Source of the DNA: Prado023 sp963736425
GTDB lineage: Bacteria > Actinomycetota > Actinomycetes > S36-B12 > CAIYMF01
DNA length: 64,000 nucleotides
Assembly: GCA_963736425.1 (NCBI GenBank)
Contig: CAVTOX010000015.1
Span: 36,353-100,352 of the forward strand
Direction of reading: 5' to 3'
Both the position numbers and the translations under genes were made by a program. The first letter of the stretch is position 1. Every line of letters starts with the position of its first letter. This document shows, piece by piece, positions 37,943-52,013 of this stretch. The notes beneath the pieces were generated by a model, which was given only the letters and a program-made list of their open reading frames with translations, did not search any database and had not been told where the DNA came from.

Positions 37943-38542
37943 GTGGACATCGTCGTCAGGGGTCGTCACCTCGAAATGTCGGATCGGTTCCGCGAGCATG
38001 TCGCGGGCAAGGTGGGCAAGGTTGACCGATTCGGTGTGCCGATCACGCACGTCGACGTGGAGGTGTCCTTCGAGCCCAACCCCCGACAGGCTGATCGGGC
38101 CTACGAGGTGGAGCTGACCTGCTACGGGACGGGTCCGGTGATCCGGGCGGAGGCGCACGCCCAGGACAAGTACGCAGCCACCGACATCGCGGTGGCGCGG
38201 CTGGAGGAGCGACTGCGGCGCGCGGCGGACCGCAAGCGCAACCGTCGTGCCGAGAAGGTGGTGGTCGTCCCGTCGGCTGACATCGTGGCGGAGTCCGTCG
38301 AGCCCAAGGCAGACGCGGAGCCTGACGACGGGACGGTGTGGGAGGAGGGCCCGATCGTGGTCCGGCTCAAGGAGCACGTGTCGCAGCCGATGACAGTGGC
38401 CCAGGCGGTGGAGTCCCTCGAGCTCGTCGGCCACGACTTCTACCTGTTCCGCGACAGCGACTCCGGTGCCCCGTCGGTGGTCTACCACCGCCGCGGTTAC
38501 AACTACGGGCTGTTGCGGCTGGAGGGCGGGACCGACGGCTAG
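37943..38542 (+). CDS. hpf: Ribosome hibernation-promoting factor, long form
   Basis: A 199-aa protein that binds the 30S decoding region and dimerises 70S ribosomes into inactive 100S particles in stationary phase. The N-terminal S30AE domain (about 1-100; VDIVVRGRHLEMSDRFREHV, ATDIAVARLEERLRRAADR) is joined by an acidic linker to the C-terminal dimerisation domain (about 140-199; KPMTVAQAVESLEL-type QPMTVAQAVESLELVGHDFY, YHRRGYNYGLLRL). GTG 37943 was chosen with GGAGGG upstream; the longer frame from 37808 overlaps comF. It precedes secA as in mycobacteria. Confidence 0.93.
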   Translation: MDIVVRGRHLEMSDRFREHVAGKVGKVDRFGVPITHVDVEVSFEPNPRQADRAYEVELTCYGTGPVIRAEAHAQDKYAATDIAVARLEERLRRAADRKRNRRAEKVVVVPSADIVAESVEPKADAEPDDGTVWEEGPIVVRLKEHVSQPMTVAQAVESLELVGHDFYLFRDSDSGAPSVVYHRRGYNYGLLRLEGGTDG

Positions 38543-39260
38543 GCCCTTCGGGAGGGACAGCCGGGCGGCCCGGGGGTCCGCGCGGTCGCGGGGTTCTGTC
38601 ACGCCGGCGCGCGTCCTGGTTGTCGACTCCGAGCCCGTCTTCGCCGCGGGCGCCGCCGGAATCCTGGCCGCTGCCGGGTTCGAGGTCGTCTCCCTGGATC
38701 CGGGCGCCCCCGACCGCGAGTCGGGCACCTGGATGACTCAGGTGACCGCCCTGCGTCCCGCTGCCGTGGTGGTGGATTCAGGCCTGGGCCTGCGGCCCTA
38801 CGGAGGTGATGTGGCTGGCGAGCTGGCAACCAGGGCATCCGAGGTGGCGGTGGTCATGCTCGTCCGGCGACCACAACCCGTGGGGATGGTCGAGGCGATG
38901 GAGTCCGGTGCTCTGGCACTGCTGCACCGCCGGTGCAGCCCCGACGAGCTGGTGGCGGCCGTGTCCGCAGCGATCGGTGGGCAGAACTGGGTGGCTGCCC
39001 CGCTCGCGGGGGTCCTGCGTGGTGAGCTGCTCTCGGAGGTGTCCGGTGAGCGCCCGCCCGAGCTGAGCCGGCGCGAGCTCGAGGTCCTGCGGGGGTTGGC
39101 CACCGGGGCGACGAACGCCCAGATCGCCGGGCGCCTGGGCATCAGCGAGCACACCGTGCGCAACCACGTGCACTCAGTGACGCGCAAGTTGGGGGTGGCC
39201 AATCGCACGGACGCCGTCGCCACGGGCCTTCGCAGGGGCCTGGTGGACCTGCCCGAGTGA
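38466..39260 (+). CDS. LuxR-type response regulator with degenerate receiver; start unclear
   Basis: The C-terminal LuxR helix-turn-helix (ELSRREVEVL-like ELSRRELEVLRGLATGAT, SEHTVRNHVHSVTRKLGVAN) is intact. The receiver-like part starts at TPARVLVVDSEPVFA (about 38600), but the acidic pair is reduced to one Asp, the conserved Thr is missing (VVMLVRR) and the Lys position reads LLHRR, so phosphorylation control is doubtful. The only in-frame start codon is 38466, inside hpf, giving 264 aa with a non-homologous first ~44 residues; no ATG, GTG or TTG lies between the hpf stop and the homology. A small sequence error or a rare start codon is likely. True length is probably about 220 aa. Confidence 0.72.
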   Translation: MPRRWSTTAAVTTTGCCGWRAGPTARPFGRDSRAARGSARSRGSVTPARVLVVDSEPVFAAGAAGILAAAGFEVVSLDPGAPDRESGTWMTQVTALRPAAVVVDSGLGLRPYGGDVAGELATRASEVAVVMLVRRPQPVGMVEAMESGALALLHRRCSPDELVAAVSAAIGGQNWVAAPLAGVLRGELLSEVSGERPPELSRRELEVLRGLATGATNAQIAGRLGISEHTVRNHVHSVTRKLGVANRTDAVATGLRRGLVDLPE

Positions 39261-39333
39261 CACGTGGACGTCACGGTGGCGCACCCCTCACGGCGCCCGG
39301 GCATATCGGGGTCGCCGCGGGCCAGCGGCCGAC

Positions 39334-39339
39334 TACGAT
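39334..39339 (+). promoter_or_regulatory. -10 box upstream of secA
   Basis: TACGAT; transcription would begin near 39346, three bases before the ATG of a small upstream ORF at 39349 and about 60 nt before secA. Confidence 0.45.
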
Positions 39340-39406
39340 GGAGGCTCTATGAACCCTGCGCGTCACTGCGTCGGGGACGTCCACCCGAGTTGCGAGAGGG
39401 GCCCGC

Positions 39407-42277
<2,871 letters not shown>

Positions 42278-42356
42278 CCGGACGGTCGACCGGTTGCGCC
42301 ATCCGTGCGCTTCGGGTCAAGGACCGTTCGTGGTGCGACGACATCGTGTGGGAGCC

Positions 42357-42422
42357 GGCCGGGTGGGGCCCCGGAACGAAGTGAGGACGCCGCGCGAGCG
42401 AACGCCGATGAGGCCCCCGGCC
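42357..42422. other. Structured intergenic region between secA and tsaC
   Basis: The 292-nt gap after secA holds no gene I recognise. Arms GGCCGGGTGGGGCC (42357-42370) and GGCCCCCGGCC (42412-42422) can pair with a one-base bulge around a 41-nt loop. It may be the secA terminator or an RNA element. Confidence 0.3.
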
Positions 42423-42560
42423 CGGTCTCGACCCGAAGGTCGCGACTTGAACCAGGTCTCGGGCGCGAGCTGGGGTTCCTCCGGGTCTGGGGCTCACGTT
42501 CGGATCGATACCTGGATCGAACGGGATGGTGGGCGGCCAGTCCCGCGTGTGGGACGACCG

Positions 42561-42566
42561 TAGGAT
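42561..42566 (+). promoter_or_regulatory. -10 box of a leaderless promoter (tsaC)
   Basis: TAGGAT ends 3 nt before GTG 42570 and 6 nt before GTG 42573; spacing favours the second GTG. Confidence 0.45.
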
Positions 42567-42569
42567 TCG

Positions 42570-43828
42570 GTGGTGGACCTTCCCCTTCTGCTCGGCGTTG
42601 GCGACGAGGGTCACGTCGTTGACGGGGTGGCGGATCGGGCCGCTCGCGCGTGGCTGGCCGGCGGGCTGGTCGGCCTGCCGACCGAGACTGTCTATGGGCT
42701 CTCTGCCGACGCCCAGGACCCCGTGGCGGTGGCCCGGATCTACGAGGCGAAGGGTCGCCCGGCCGACCATCCCCTGATCGTCCACGTGCAGGGCGCCCAG
42801 GCGCTGGCCGGATGGTCCGCGCAGCCCAATGCCGCCGCCGAGATGCTGGCTGCGGCTTTCTGGCCGGGTGCGCTGACCGTGATCGTGGCGCGCAGCGAGC
42901 GGGCGGGGGACTTCATCACCGGCGGCCAGGACACCGTCGCCCTGCGCTGCCCGGATCATCCGGTCGCCCGGGCCTGCCTCGAGGCCCTGGTCCGGCTGTC
43001 GGGGGACCCCTCCCGTGGGGTGGCCGCTCCCAGTGCCAACCGGTTCGGCCGGGTCAGCCCCACGCGCGCCGGTGACGTGCTGGCCGAGGTCGGGGCGGCG
43101 ATGGACCCCGCGCGGGACCTGGTGCTGGACGGCGGCCCGTGCGCGATCGGCGTGGAGTCCACGATCGTCGACTGCACGGCAACCCCACCCCGGGTCCTGA
43201 GACTCGGTGCGATCAGCCAGGAGCAGATCGACGCGGTCCTGGCGGCCGATGGTGAGCAGCTGTCCGGGGGTGAGCCCACGTACGGCCATGCGGGTCACGA
43301 AGTGACCACGCCCGACGTGACCCGGCCGGTGGTGGCGGAGGCCGCGAACGGGGTCAACTCTGATGGCGTGCGTGCCCCGGGGACCCTCGAGTCCCACTAC
43401 GCCCCGAGCGCCCAGGTCCTCCTCGTCGAGTCCAGCCACGCGAGCCCGGCCGACCTCACATCCGCTCGTCGAAGATGGGGTCGAGCGCCCAGCCGAGCAG
43501 CCGGCCGACGCAGTCCGCGCGTGATCCATTCACGTTGTCGCCGTTAGAAGGTTCGCAACCTGCACGGATCATGCGGGAGGGTCCCGAGTGGGCGTCCCGA
43601 GTCGGTCTCGTGGCGGCAGTGGGGGTGGTGACGCCGCCCGGATGGACGCGGCTTGCGGCGCCTGCGAACGCCGAGCAGTACGCGCGTGACCTGTACGCCG
43701 CGCTGCGACGGGCCGACGAACTGGACCTGGACGTGGTGGTCGCGGTCCTTCCCGAAGCGTCAGGCGGTCCGTTGTCGCTGGCAGTCCGCGACCGCCTGGC
43801 GCGGGCCGCCCATCCGGACAGGACCTGA
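42570..43828 (+). CDS. tsaC: L-threonylcarbamoyladenylate synthase (Sua5/YrdC/YwlC), frameshifted
   Basis: Makes threonylcarbamoyl-AMP from threonine, bicarbonate and ATP for the t6A37 modification of ANN-decoding tRNAs. The YrdC domain (about 20-210) has GGLVGLPTETVYGLSADA, KGRPADHPLIVHV, FWPGALTVIV and APSANRFGRVSPT, then GVESTIVDC. A Sua5-type C-terminal domain follows after ESHYAP: GLVAAVGVVTPPGWTRL, AEQYARDLYAALRRADELDL, LAVRDRLARAAHPDRT. The two parts are in different frames, broken near 43460-43475. GTG 42570 and 42573 are both possible starts. Confidence 0.87.
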
Positions 43829-44080
43829 GTCGGATCGGTGGCGCCGCCCCGCCGCGGCGCGGGCGTGTGCCGATGCAGTGAACGGGGAGTCGCGATCGAG
43901 GGTCGCGGGCCGCACGGGGCGGCGTGCAGTGCCGCTCCTCCTGCTGCCCGCGACGACGCCCGTGGGCCACCCGAATATCCTTGGCCTGGCAGAGGAGCCC
44001 GCACCAGACACGGTTCGCGCCCGCTCCCGGCGCTCCCCGCGCACGCGCAACCAGGGAGCGTCGCCAAAACGCGAGTCCCG
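43829..44080. other. Intergenic region, no gene recognised
   Basis: About 300 nt between tsaC and icd. Frames are open on both strands through composition only; none shows family motifs. The right end carries the icd promoter and palindrome. Confidence 0.5.
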
Positions 44081-44102
44081 TAGAGTTCTCTTGATATCAA
44101 GA
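44081..44102 (+). promoter_or_regulatory. icd promoter region with a 14-bp perfect palindrome
   Basis: A TAGAGT -10-like hexamer (44081-44086) is directly followed by TCTTGATATCAAGA (44089-44102), a perfect palindrome at the expected transcription start. This is the position of a repressor operator. Binder unknown. Confidence 0.5.
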
Positions 44103-44130
44103 TAACCACCCAGCCCGAGGAGCCGACACG

Positions 44131-46346
<2,216 letters not shown>

Positions 46347-46399
46347 CCCGCTCGCCCGGCCGGCTGACCCGGGCCGGCCCGGCCCGGGGGTGCCCGCGG

Positions 46400-47889
46400 T
46401 CAGTTGTCCTTGGCCGACTTCGTGGGCTCGGTCGCCTTCGCCTTCGCTGTCGACTTCGCCGTCGCTTCGCCGAGGGGCTGGCCGCATCGGAGGCCTGAGG
46501 TCGGTGCTGGGCTGGCCGAGGACTCGGGTGGGCCGGTCGTGCCCGTCGAGGTCGGGCTCGGGGTCGGGCTCGGTGTCGGGGTGGACAGCGCCCCCTGGGG
46601 CAGCCGCCGGCGTCTGCGCGGCCGCCCAGTCGGGCTCGCCGTCGTCGTCGAACGGCACGATCGAGCCGATCGGCGGCGCGACTGGGGCCGTGATCCCGGT
46701 GAGTGGCGCCACGCGTTGCGGGGCGAGGATCCGGCTCACCTGCAGGGCGGAGGCGCCCGTGGACTCGTCGAAGTAGTCGGTCGCGAGCGACGTAGGTGAG
46801 GGGGAAGGCGCCCGGACACCGGGTAGCCGGTGGCGTCCGTGGCAGGCAGCGGGTAGGCGGTCTCCCCGTTGGGCCCCGACTGGTCGTCAGTGGCCGCGAC
46901 GACCGGGTTCCCGTCCTGGTCGAACAGCTGGAAGCCCGGGATCGGGTTGCCCTGCGAGGTCGAACGCGGTCAGGTTGGTGATCGGGTTACCGTCCACGGT
47001 CAGGCCGCTCGGCCGCCCGTACGGGGCATACGGGTCGGCCTCGCCGTACGTCTCGGCTCGACCCGGCTGTTGATGTCCGTCAACGGCCCGCTGCCGAACA
47101 CGCCCAGGACGCAGATCCACACCGCGATCCCGTTGAGGAGCGAACAGGACGATGCGCTCCGCGGTGGGCGCGCCGGCGCCGCGCCGCTCGGTGCGAAGGC
47201 CCCAGGCGACCGAGAGGACGACGAACAGCATCTGGTAGACGAAGGCACCGAGATGGCCCGATCCCGTTGTACGCGCCGGTCGGCCAGTCGACCCCGACCA
47301 CGAGGGCTGCCAGCCACGCCCGGAAGACCCACCACGCCGGGCGCAGCCGGGGCAGCAGCGACATCAGGGCGGTGCCGCCGGGGAAGCCGCGGACACCGCT
47401 CGCCGATCCGGGGGCCCAGCTCGCGGGTGGCCGCGGCCGGCGTCGTGGCCCAGCGTGCGCAGCCGTCCCGGGCTGCGCTGCGCCCGCGGACCCGGATCCG
47501 GCCGGGGGGTACCCGGCCGAGGCGCGGAACTCCGCGGCGTACTGGTCGGGGGAGCCGAGCCGGGTGGCGAAGGCCGGTCCCTCGTCCGCGGCGATCTCCG
47601 CGAGGTGCGCGGCGAGGTCCTCGAGCAGTTCCGCGCGCTCGCCGGGCGGGAGGTCGGCCAGGTGGATCGCGGCGGCGTCGAGGTAGGGCGTGATGCCGCG
47701 GGTCGGGCAGCACGGCCGTCGGCTGCCCCGCCCTCGGCGCCCTCGGGCGGGCGACCCGGCGGGCTGCGCCGGGCGCAGCCCGGTGCCGGCAGGACGGTCG
47801 TCGGCGTGCTGTCCGCACCGGGCAGGACCATCGTGGGCTCGCCGTCGGGCGTGGGGAACGCGCGTCGTGCCAGTGGTGTCGTCGTTCAT
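46400..47889 (-). CDS. HAAS-domain membrane protein (multiple frameshifts)
   Basis: A membrane protein paired with PadR. Pieces in all three frames of one strand join into: N-terminus MNDDTTGTT; a HAAS-like helical domain (YLDAAAIHLADLPPGERAEL, EDLAAHLAEIAADEG, SPDQYAAEFRASAGYPP); hydrophobic segments (WWVFRAWLAALVVGVDWPTG, FVYQMLFVVLSVAWGLRTE, LLNGIAVWICVLGVFGSGPL); an extracytoplasmic part (PITNLTAFD, GNPIPGFQLFDQDGNPVVAA); and a Ser/Thr/Pro tail ending AKATEPTKSAKDN before TGA at 46400. At least five single-base breaks are needed. HAAS proteins are usually regulated by, and co-transcribed with, PadR, as here (TGATG overlap). Exact role unknown. Confidence 0.65.
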
Positions 47890-48228
47890 CAGTGCGTCCC
47901 CTCGATCGGCCGGGATCCCAGCAGGCGGTCCATGACGTGGGCGAACTCGCCCCAGGCCTTGCGCGCGTCGCCCAGCGCGACGCGACCGGCGGGTGTGAGC
48001 CCGTAGTACTTGCGGTGCGGCCCCTCCTCGGAGGCCACGACGTACGAGGTCAGCGAGCCCGGACGCGAACAGCCGGCGCAGCGTCCCGTACACCGAGGCG
48101 TCGCCCACCTCCTCCAGGCCGCTCTCGCGCAGTCGACGCACGACGTCGTAGCCGTAGCCGTCCTCGTCGGCGATCACGGCGAGCACGGCGGCGTCCAGTG
48201 TCCCCTTGAGCAGTTGCGTGGTGTCCAT
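47889..48228 (-). CDS. PadR family transcriptional regulator (frameshifted)
   Basis: About 113 aa; a winged-helix repressor. The N-terminus MDTTQLLKGTLDAAVLAVIA and DGYGYDVVRRLRESGL with ASVYGTLRRL match PadR; after a one-base shift near 48070 the frame continues LTSYVVASEEGPHRKYYGLT and ends GSRPIEGTH. GGAGGAGG precedes the ATG at 48228. Its stop overlaps the HAAS gene. The promoter overlaps an inverted repeat, implying autorepression. Confidence 0.85.
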
Positions 48229-48247
48229 GAGTCCTCCTCCGCGGCGC

Positions 48248-48278
48248 ACACTATTACGCGAAGCGCAGTAGTGTCCAA
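48248..48278 (-). promoter_or_regulatory. padR promoter with overlapping inverted-repeat operator
   Basis: On the reverse strand: TTGGAC (48273-48278), 16-bp spacer, TAATAG (48251-48256). An inverted repeat with ACACTA and TAGTGT ends (48248-48274; 10 of 12 arm positions pair around GAA) covers the spacer and -10, typical of PadR autoregulation. Confidence 0.65.
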
Positions 48279-48338
48279 TGCGCGATCAGCGGCCGGGCGT
48301 GTCCGCCTCGACGACGGTCGGCGGACCGGGCGACGGCG

Positions 48339-49155
48339 TCACCGGAAGGTCGCCGACACCGCCGCGTGGTCGCTCCAACGCTCGGCGTAGCTGGCGGCCT
48401 TGTGCACCGTGACCCCGGTCGCGCGCCCGGCCATCGCCGGCGACGCGAGCACCGCGTCGATCCGCCAGCCGCCGTCGGTGTCGAACCCGCGGCCCCGCCA
48501 CGACCACCACGTGTACGGTCCCGGCCCGTCGCCGCCGAAGTGGCGGCCCAGGTCGACCCACCCGAGGCCGTCGGGCGGTCGGGCGTACCAGCGGTCCAGG
48601 TGGGCGCGCTCGGACTCCAGGAACCCCGCCTTCCCACGGTTCCCGCGCCAGTTCTTGATGTCGTGCTGCGTGTGGGCCACGTTCAGGTCTCCGCACACGA
48701 GCGCGGCCTCGCCGGCGCGGGCGGCCATCCACGCGCCCATCGCGGTGAGGAACCGCGTCCTTCTCCTCGGCCCGGGGGCCCTCCGGCTCGCCGGTGTGCA
48801 CGTAGACGCTGGCGATCCGGACCGTCGAACCGTCGACGGGATCCGCGACGCCCGCCTCGACCCAGCGGCCCTGGTCGGCGAACTCCTGCGCCCCGACCCC
48901 GAGCGCCACGTCAGTCAACGGCGAGCGGGACAGCAGCGCCACCCCGGCGTGCCCGTTGCGGGCCCCGGGGGCCAGGGCGAGGTGCCAGTCGCCCAGCCCT
49001 CCGGCTCCGAGCGCCTCATCGACCTGCTCGGGGGTCGCCCGGACCTCCTGCAGGCACAGCACGTCGGCGCCGCAGCTCGGCCAACCAGTCAGGCCACCGC
49101 GGCGCAGGGCCGCGCGGATGCCGTTGACGTTCGCCGTCACCACGTGGAGAGCCAC
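48339..49155 (-). CDS. xthA: Exodeoxyribonuclease III / AP endonuclease (frameshifted)
   Basis: About 270 aa; cuts DNA at abasic sites and degrades 3' ends in base-excision repair. Family motifs: TANVNGIRAALRRGG, VLCLQEVRATPEQVD (catalytic Glu), RIASVYVHTGEP, CGDLNVAHTQHDIKN (Asp/Asn), WRIDAVLAS and SDHAAVS (Asp-His). A frame break near 48755 separates the halves (GPRAEEKD to MGAWMAARAG); a pair of compensating indels near 49080 distorts the sequence before VLCLQE. It precedes the PadR/HAAS pair on the same strand but ends before their promoter. Confidence 0.87.
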
Positions 49156-49211
49156 GAGAGGCGATTATCCCCGGGGGCACGGGGGCGCGAGCGCACGCGT
49201 CCCTGCGCCGG

Positions 49212-50469
49212 TCAGCCCTTGGGCAGGACGCCGCTGAGGAAGGCGTTCAGCCCGGCGGCGGGCTTGGTCGCCGTGCGCATCATGACGCCGGGCAGGGTCT
49301 TCTCCAGCGCGCTCGGCAGCTGACGCAGCAGCAGCCCGGCCATCAGCTCGTCGAGCTTCTCCTGCGTCTCGAGCTCGGTGACCGCCTCCAACATGGCCGG
49401 GCAGCACGACCGCCAGGACGTCGTCGGTCGCCTCCTCGATCGCGGCCACCGACATCTGGCGCATCGCGTCGCTGGTCGCGGCGTTCGTGATGGCGTTCGT
49501 CACGACGGCGCTCATCGCCTCGGAGCGCTCCGCGCGCACGGCGCGGCCCCGCTCGGCCAGGGACGCCAGGCGGGCATCGGCCATCTCGGTGGCGAACGTC
49601 GGCGAGATCGCGCGGACGATGTCGGCTGCCCGCATCGTGATCCCTGTGACGGTCGCGATGCCCCACGAGCCGGCGCGCCAGGCCCGATCGGCGATCACGG
49701 AGACGACCCCGAGCGCCACGTCCTCGGCGGGCGGGTACGCCGGTCGTGTGATGAGGGTGGTGGTGGGTCGTGGTGTGGAGGCGGCGGGCACGGGCGTCCC
49801 GTCCAGGGGTCGCCGGGCTGCCTGGGCTTCCTGGGCGCGCTCGGCGCGGCCCTGCGCCCGCTCAGCACGGGCCTCAGCACGGGCCTCTGCGCGGGCCTCT
49901 GCCCGGGCGTCGGCCCGGGCCTCTGTTCCGTCCTTGGCTGGGCCCTCAGCGGGGGCCTCCGCGCGACCTTCGACTGCGTAGTCGGCGAGCAGGGCCTCGA
50001 CGGCGGAGTAGCCGGTGGCGCGAGTGGTCGGGGCGGGTCGATCGTCCGTCTGGCGACGGGCGGCTCGGCTCGTGGCGCTGCGGCTCGTCCCCGTCCGCCG
50101 GACGGAGGCGCGCGTGGACGCGGGCTCCTGCGGGGAGCCGGACGGCGTGGAGGCGGCCGGTGCGAACGGTCGGTCGCTGCTGGTGCGGGTCCCCTTCGCA
50201 GAACGCGGGCTCGTCGTGGCCCCCCCAGCCGCCGGCGAGGCCGTCCCAGTGCTCGCGGAGGTGGACCGCGACGAGTTCGCCTTCGTTGCCGGGACCGTGC
50301 TCGCTGGGGTCCTGGCGGACGCGGGCCCTGTGGCTCCCGCCTTGCCGGAGTCCGCCTTGCCCGAGCCTGACCGCGTCGAACCCGTCCTCGTGGGACCGGC
50401 CCCGGTCGGGGCCGCGGTGCGCTTCTTGGCCGACGTCGAGGGATTCGTGGTCGGCTTCTCGGCACTCAT
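49212..50469 (-). CDS. Unrecognised low-complexity protein with helical C-terminus (frameshifted)
   Basis: About 419 aa; I do not recognise it. Residues 1-150 are rich in Ala, Ser, Thr, Lys and Arg and likely disordered. A short ordered segment (TTRATGYSAVEALLADYA) precedes an ARAE repeat helix (about 180-205). The C-terminal ~190 residues are alpha-helical (GVVSVIADRAWRAGSWGIAT, EMADARLASLAERGRAVRAE, VTELETQEKLDELMAGLLLR), with no transmembrane segment. A one-base break near 49398 joins LAVVLP to MLEAVTEL. ATG 50469 is supported by TACCGT 6 nt upstream (leaderless). Amphipathic, lysine- and alanine-rich architecture is reminiscent of phasins or nucleoid proteins, but that is only an impression. 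Confidence 0.6.
49861..49924 (-). repeat. 12-bp degenerate tandem repeats encoding ARAE
   Basis: About five copies of a 12-bp unit (reverse strand, encoding Ala-Arg-Ala-Glu) within the low-complexity protein gene. Copies differ by single bases, so they are older than the GTDKA repeats at 20.3 kb. Confidence 0.7.
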
Positions 50470-50475
50470 GGAACA

Positions 50476-50481
50476 ACGGTA
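50476..50481 (-). promoter_or_regulatory. -10 box of a leaderless promoter (low-complexity protein)
   Basis: TACCGT on the reverse strand, 6 nt before the ATG at 50469. Confidence 0.45.
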
Positions 50482-50594
50482 CGCGGTCACGTTCGCGCGA
50501 CGTGAATCCGATCAGCCCCCACCGACCGCACGGCGCAGGCGCCCGGCGCACCCTCGCGGGGCCGATTCCACAGCCCCCGTGAGGGCTCGTGCGG

Positions 50595-50600
50595 TACATT
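50595..50600 (+). promoter_or_regulatory. -10 box upstream of the CNNM/CorC gene
   Basis: TACATT, 10 nt before GTG 50611, where no ribosome site is present; near-leaderless. Confidence 0.4.
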
Positions 50601-50610
50601 TCCCAGCATT

Positions 50611-51945
50611 GTGGGCGAGTTGGGTGCGACCTTTGCCATCATCCTGGTCTTCACGCTGATCGGGGGCTTCTTCGCGGCGTCCGAGACGGCGCTGGTGTCG
50701 TTGCGGGAGAGCCAGATCAACCGGCTGGTCGAGTCCGACCCGCGCCGGGGCCAGCGGTTGCGCGCACTCATGGACCAACCGAACCGCTTCCTGGCAGCCG
50801 TCCAGGTCGGCGTGACACTGGCCGGGTTCATCTCGGCCGCGTTCGGGGCCAACCGGATCGCCCCGGTGGTCGCCGGATGGATGGTGTCGGCGGGGATGAG
50901 CCAGGCCGTCGCTGACTCGGTGGCGTTCGTCGGTTCGACGGTGCTGGTCGTCTACATCTCGCTGGTCCTCGGCGAGCTGGTCCCCAAGCGCCTGGCGCTG
51001 GCCAAGTCCGAGTCCATCGCACTCGCCGTCGCCGCGCCGATCGACTTCATCGCGCGGATCTCCCGGCCGTTCATCTGGCTGCTGTCGGCGTCGACCAACC
51101 TGATCGTCCGGATCCTGGGACTCGACCCCTCCAGCGGGCGGGAGGTCATCACCGGCGAGGAGCTGCGTGGCATGGTGGCCGCGCACACCGACCTGACCGC
51201 TGAGGAGCGCGAGCTCATCGACGACGTCTTCGACGCCGGGGACACCGAGCTGCGCGAGGTGATGATCCCGCGCACGGAGGTGGCCTTCCTCGACGCGTCC
51301 CTGCCAGCCTTCCGGGCCGCGTCGCTCGTGGCCCAGATGCCGCACTCCCGCTACCCGGTGATCGGTGACTCCCCGGATGACGTCCTCGGGTTCGTGCACG
51401 TCCGCGACATCCTCACCCCCTCGATGGTCGGCCGGTCCGTCCGACTGGAGGACCTGGCCCGCGAGGTCGCGTTCTTCCCGGGCAGCAAGCAGGTGATCCC
51501 CGCCCTCACGGAGATGCGCCGCGGTGGGCATCACCTGGCCGTCGTCGCCGACGAGTACGGCGGCACCGCCGGGATCGTGACCCTCGAGGACCTCGTCGAG
51601 GAGCTCGTCGGCGACATCCACGACGAGTACGACCAGGCAGGCACCACGCAGGCCCACGCCGTGCGCACGGGGGCACCCTTCGAGGTCGACGGGCTGCTCA
51701 ACCTCGAGGACTTCGAGGAGGAATCGGGGATCGTGCTCCGTGACGGCCCCTACGAGACCGTTGCGGGCTGGTTCGTCGCCCAGCTCGGGCGGCTGCCAGC
51801 GCTCGGTGACCAGCTCGAGGGGACCGGCGCCGGGTTCGAGGTGATCGAGCTCGACGGACGGCGGATCGCCCGGCTGCGGGTCACGCCCGCGGTCCTCACG
51901 TCGGAATCCAGCGTCCCGGCCGAGCCGGAGGATTCAGACGCCTGA
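50611..51945 (+). CDS. Hemolysin-family CNNM/CorC transporter-like protein
   Basis: A 444-aa membrane protein. The DUF21/CNNM domain (about 1-190) has helices FAIILVFTLIGGFFAASETA and VLVVYISLVLGELVPKRLAL; a CBS pair (about 205-335: VMIPRTEVAFLDASL, GGTAGIVTLEDLVEELVGDI) and a CorC_HlyC domain (about 350-430) follow. Family members export Mg2+ or Co2+; the 'hemolysin' name is historical. The frame is intact. It lies upstream of trpS on the same strand, a gap of 68 nt. Confidence 0.9.
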   Translation: MGELGATFAIILVFTLIGGFFAASETALVSLRESQINRLVESDPRRGQRLRALMDQPNRFLAAVQVGVTLAGFISAAFGANRIAPVVAGWMVSAGMSQAVADSVAFVGSTVLVVYISLVLGELVPKRLALAKSESIALAVAAPIDFIARISRPFIWLLSASTNLIVRILGLDPSSGREVITGEELRGMVAAHTDLTAEERELIDDVFDAGDTELREVMIPRTEVAFLDASLPAFRAASLVAQMPHSRYPVIGDSPDDVLGFVHVRDILTPSMVGRSVRLEDLAREVAFFPGSKQVIPALTEMRRGGHHLAVVADEYGGTAGIVTLEDLVEELVGDIHDEYDQAGTTQAHAVRTGAPFEVDGLLNLEDFEEESGIVLRDGPYETVAGWFVAQLGRLPALGDQLEGTGAGFEVIELDGRRIARLRVTPAVLTSESSVPAEPEDSDA

Positions 51946-52000
51946 CCCACCCCCGAGGGTGCCGGCGCCGGTGGGGTCGGGGAACCGCGCAGAACTTTGC

Positions 52001-52006
52001 GACAAT
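52001..52006 (+). promoter_or_regulatory. -10 box of a leaderless promoter (trpS)
   Basis: GACAAT ends 7 nt before ATG 52014 and overlaps the alternative ATG at 52005, which favours 52014 as the true start. Confidence 0.45.
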
Positions 52007-52013
52007 GGCGCCC

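Noticed and set aside
43490..43565. tRNA-like pieces (a 5-bp stem with a CCA-containing loop, then a GGTTCGCAACC arm)
   Set aside because: No acceptor stem or D-arm can be formed, the loop lacks the usual purine 37, and the region reads as the linker of tsaC in one frame.
43456..43572. Reverse-strand 38-codon frame (MIRAGCEPSNGDNVNGSR)
   Set aside because: It looks protein-like but uses rare codons, has no homologue I recognise, and lies inside tsaC, whose frame c accounts for the sequence.
43653..44105. 150-codon forward frame between tsaC and icd
   Set aside because: It overlaps the tsaC C-terminus, is Arg-rich without motifs and runs through the icd promoter.
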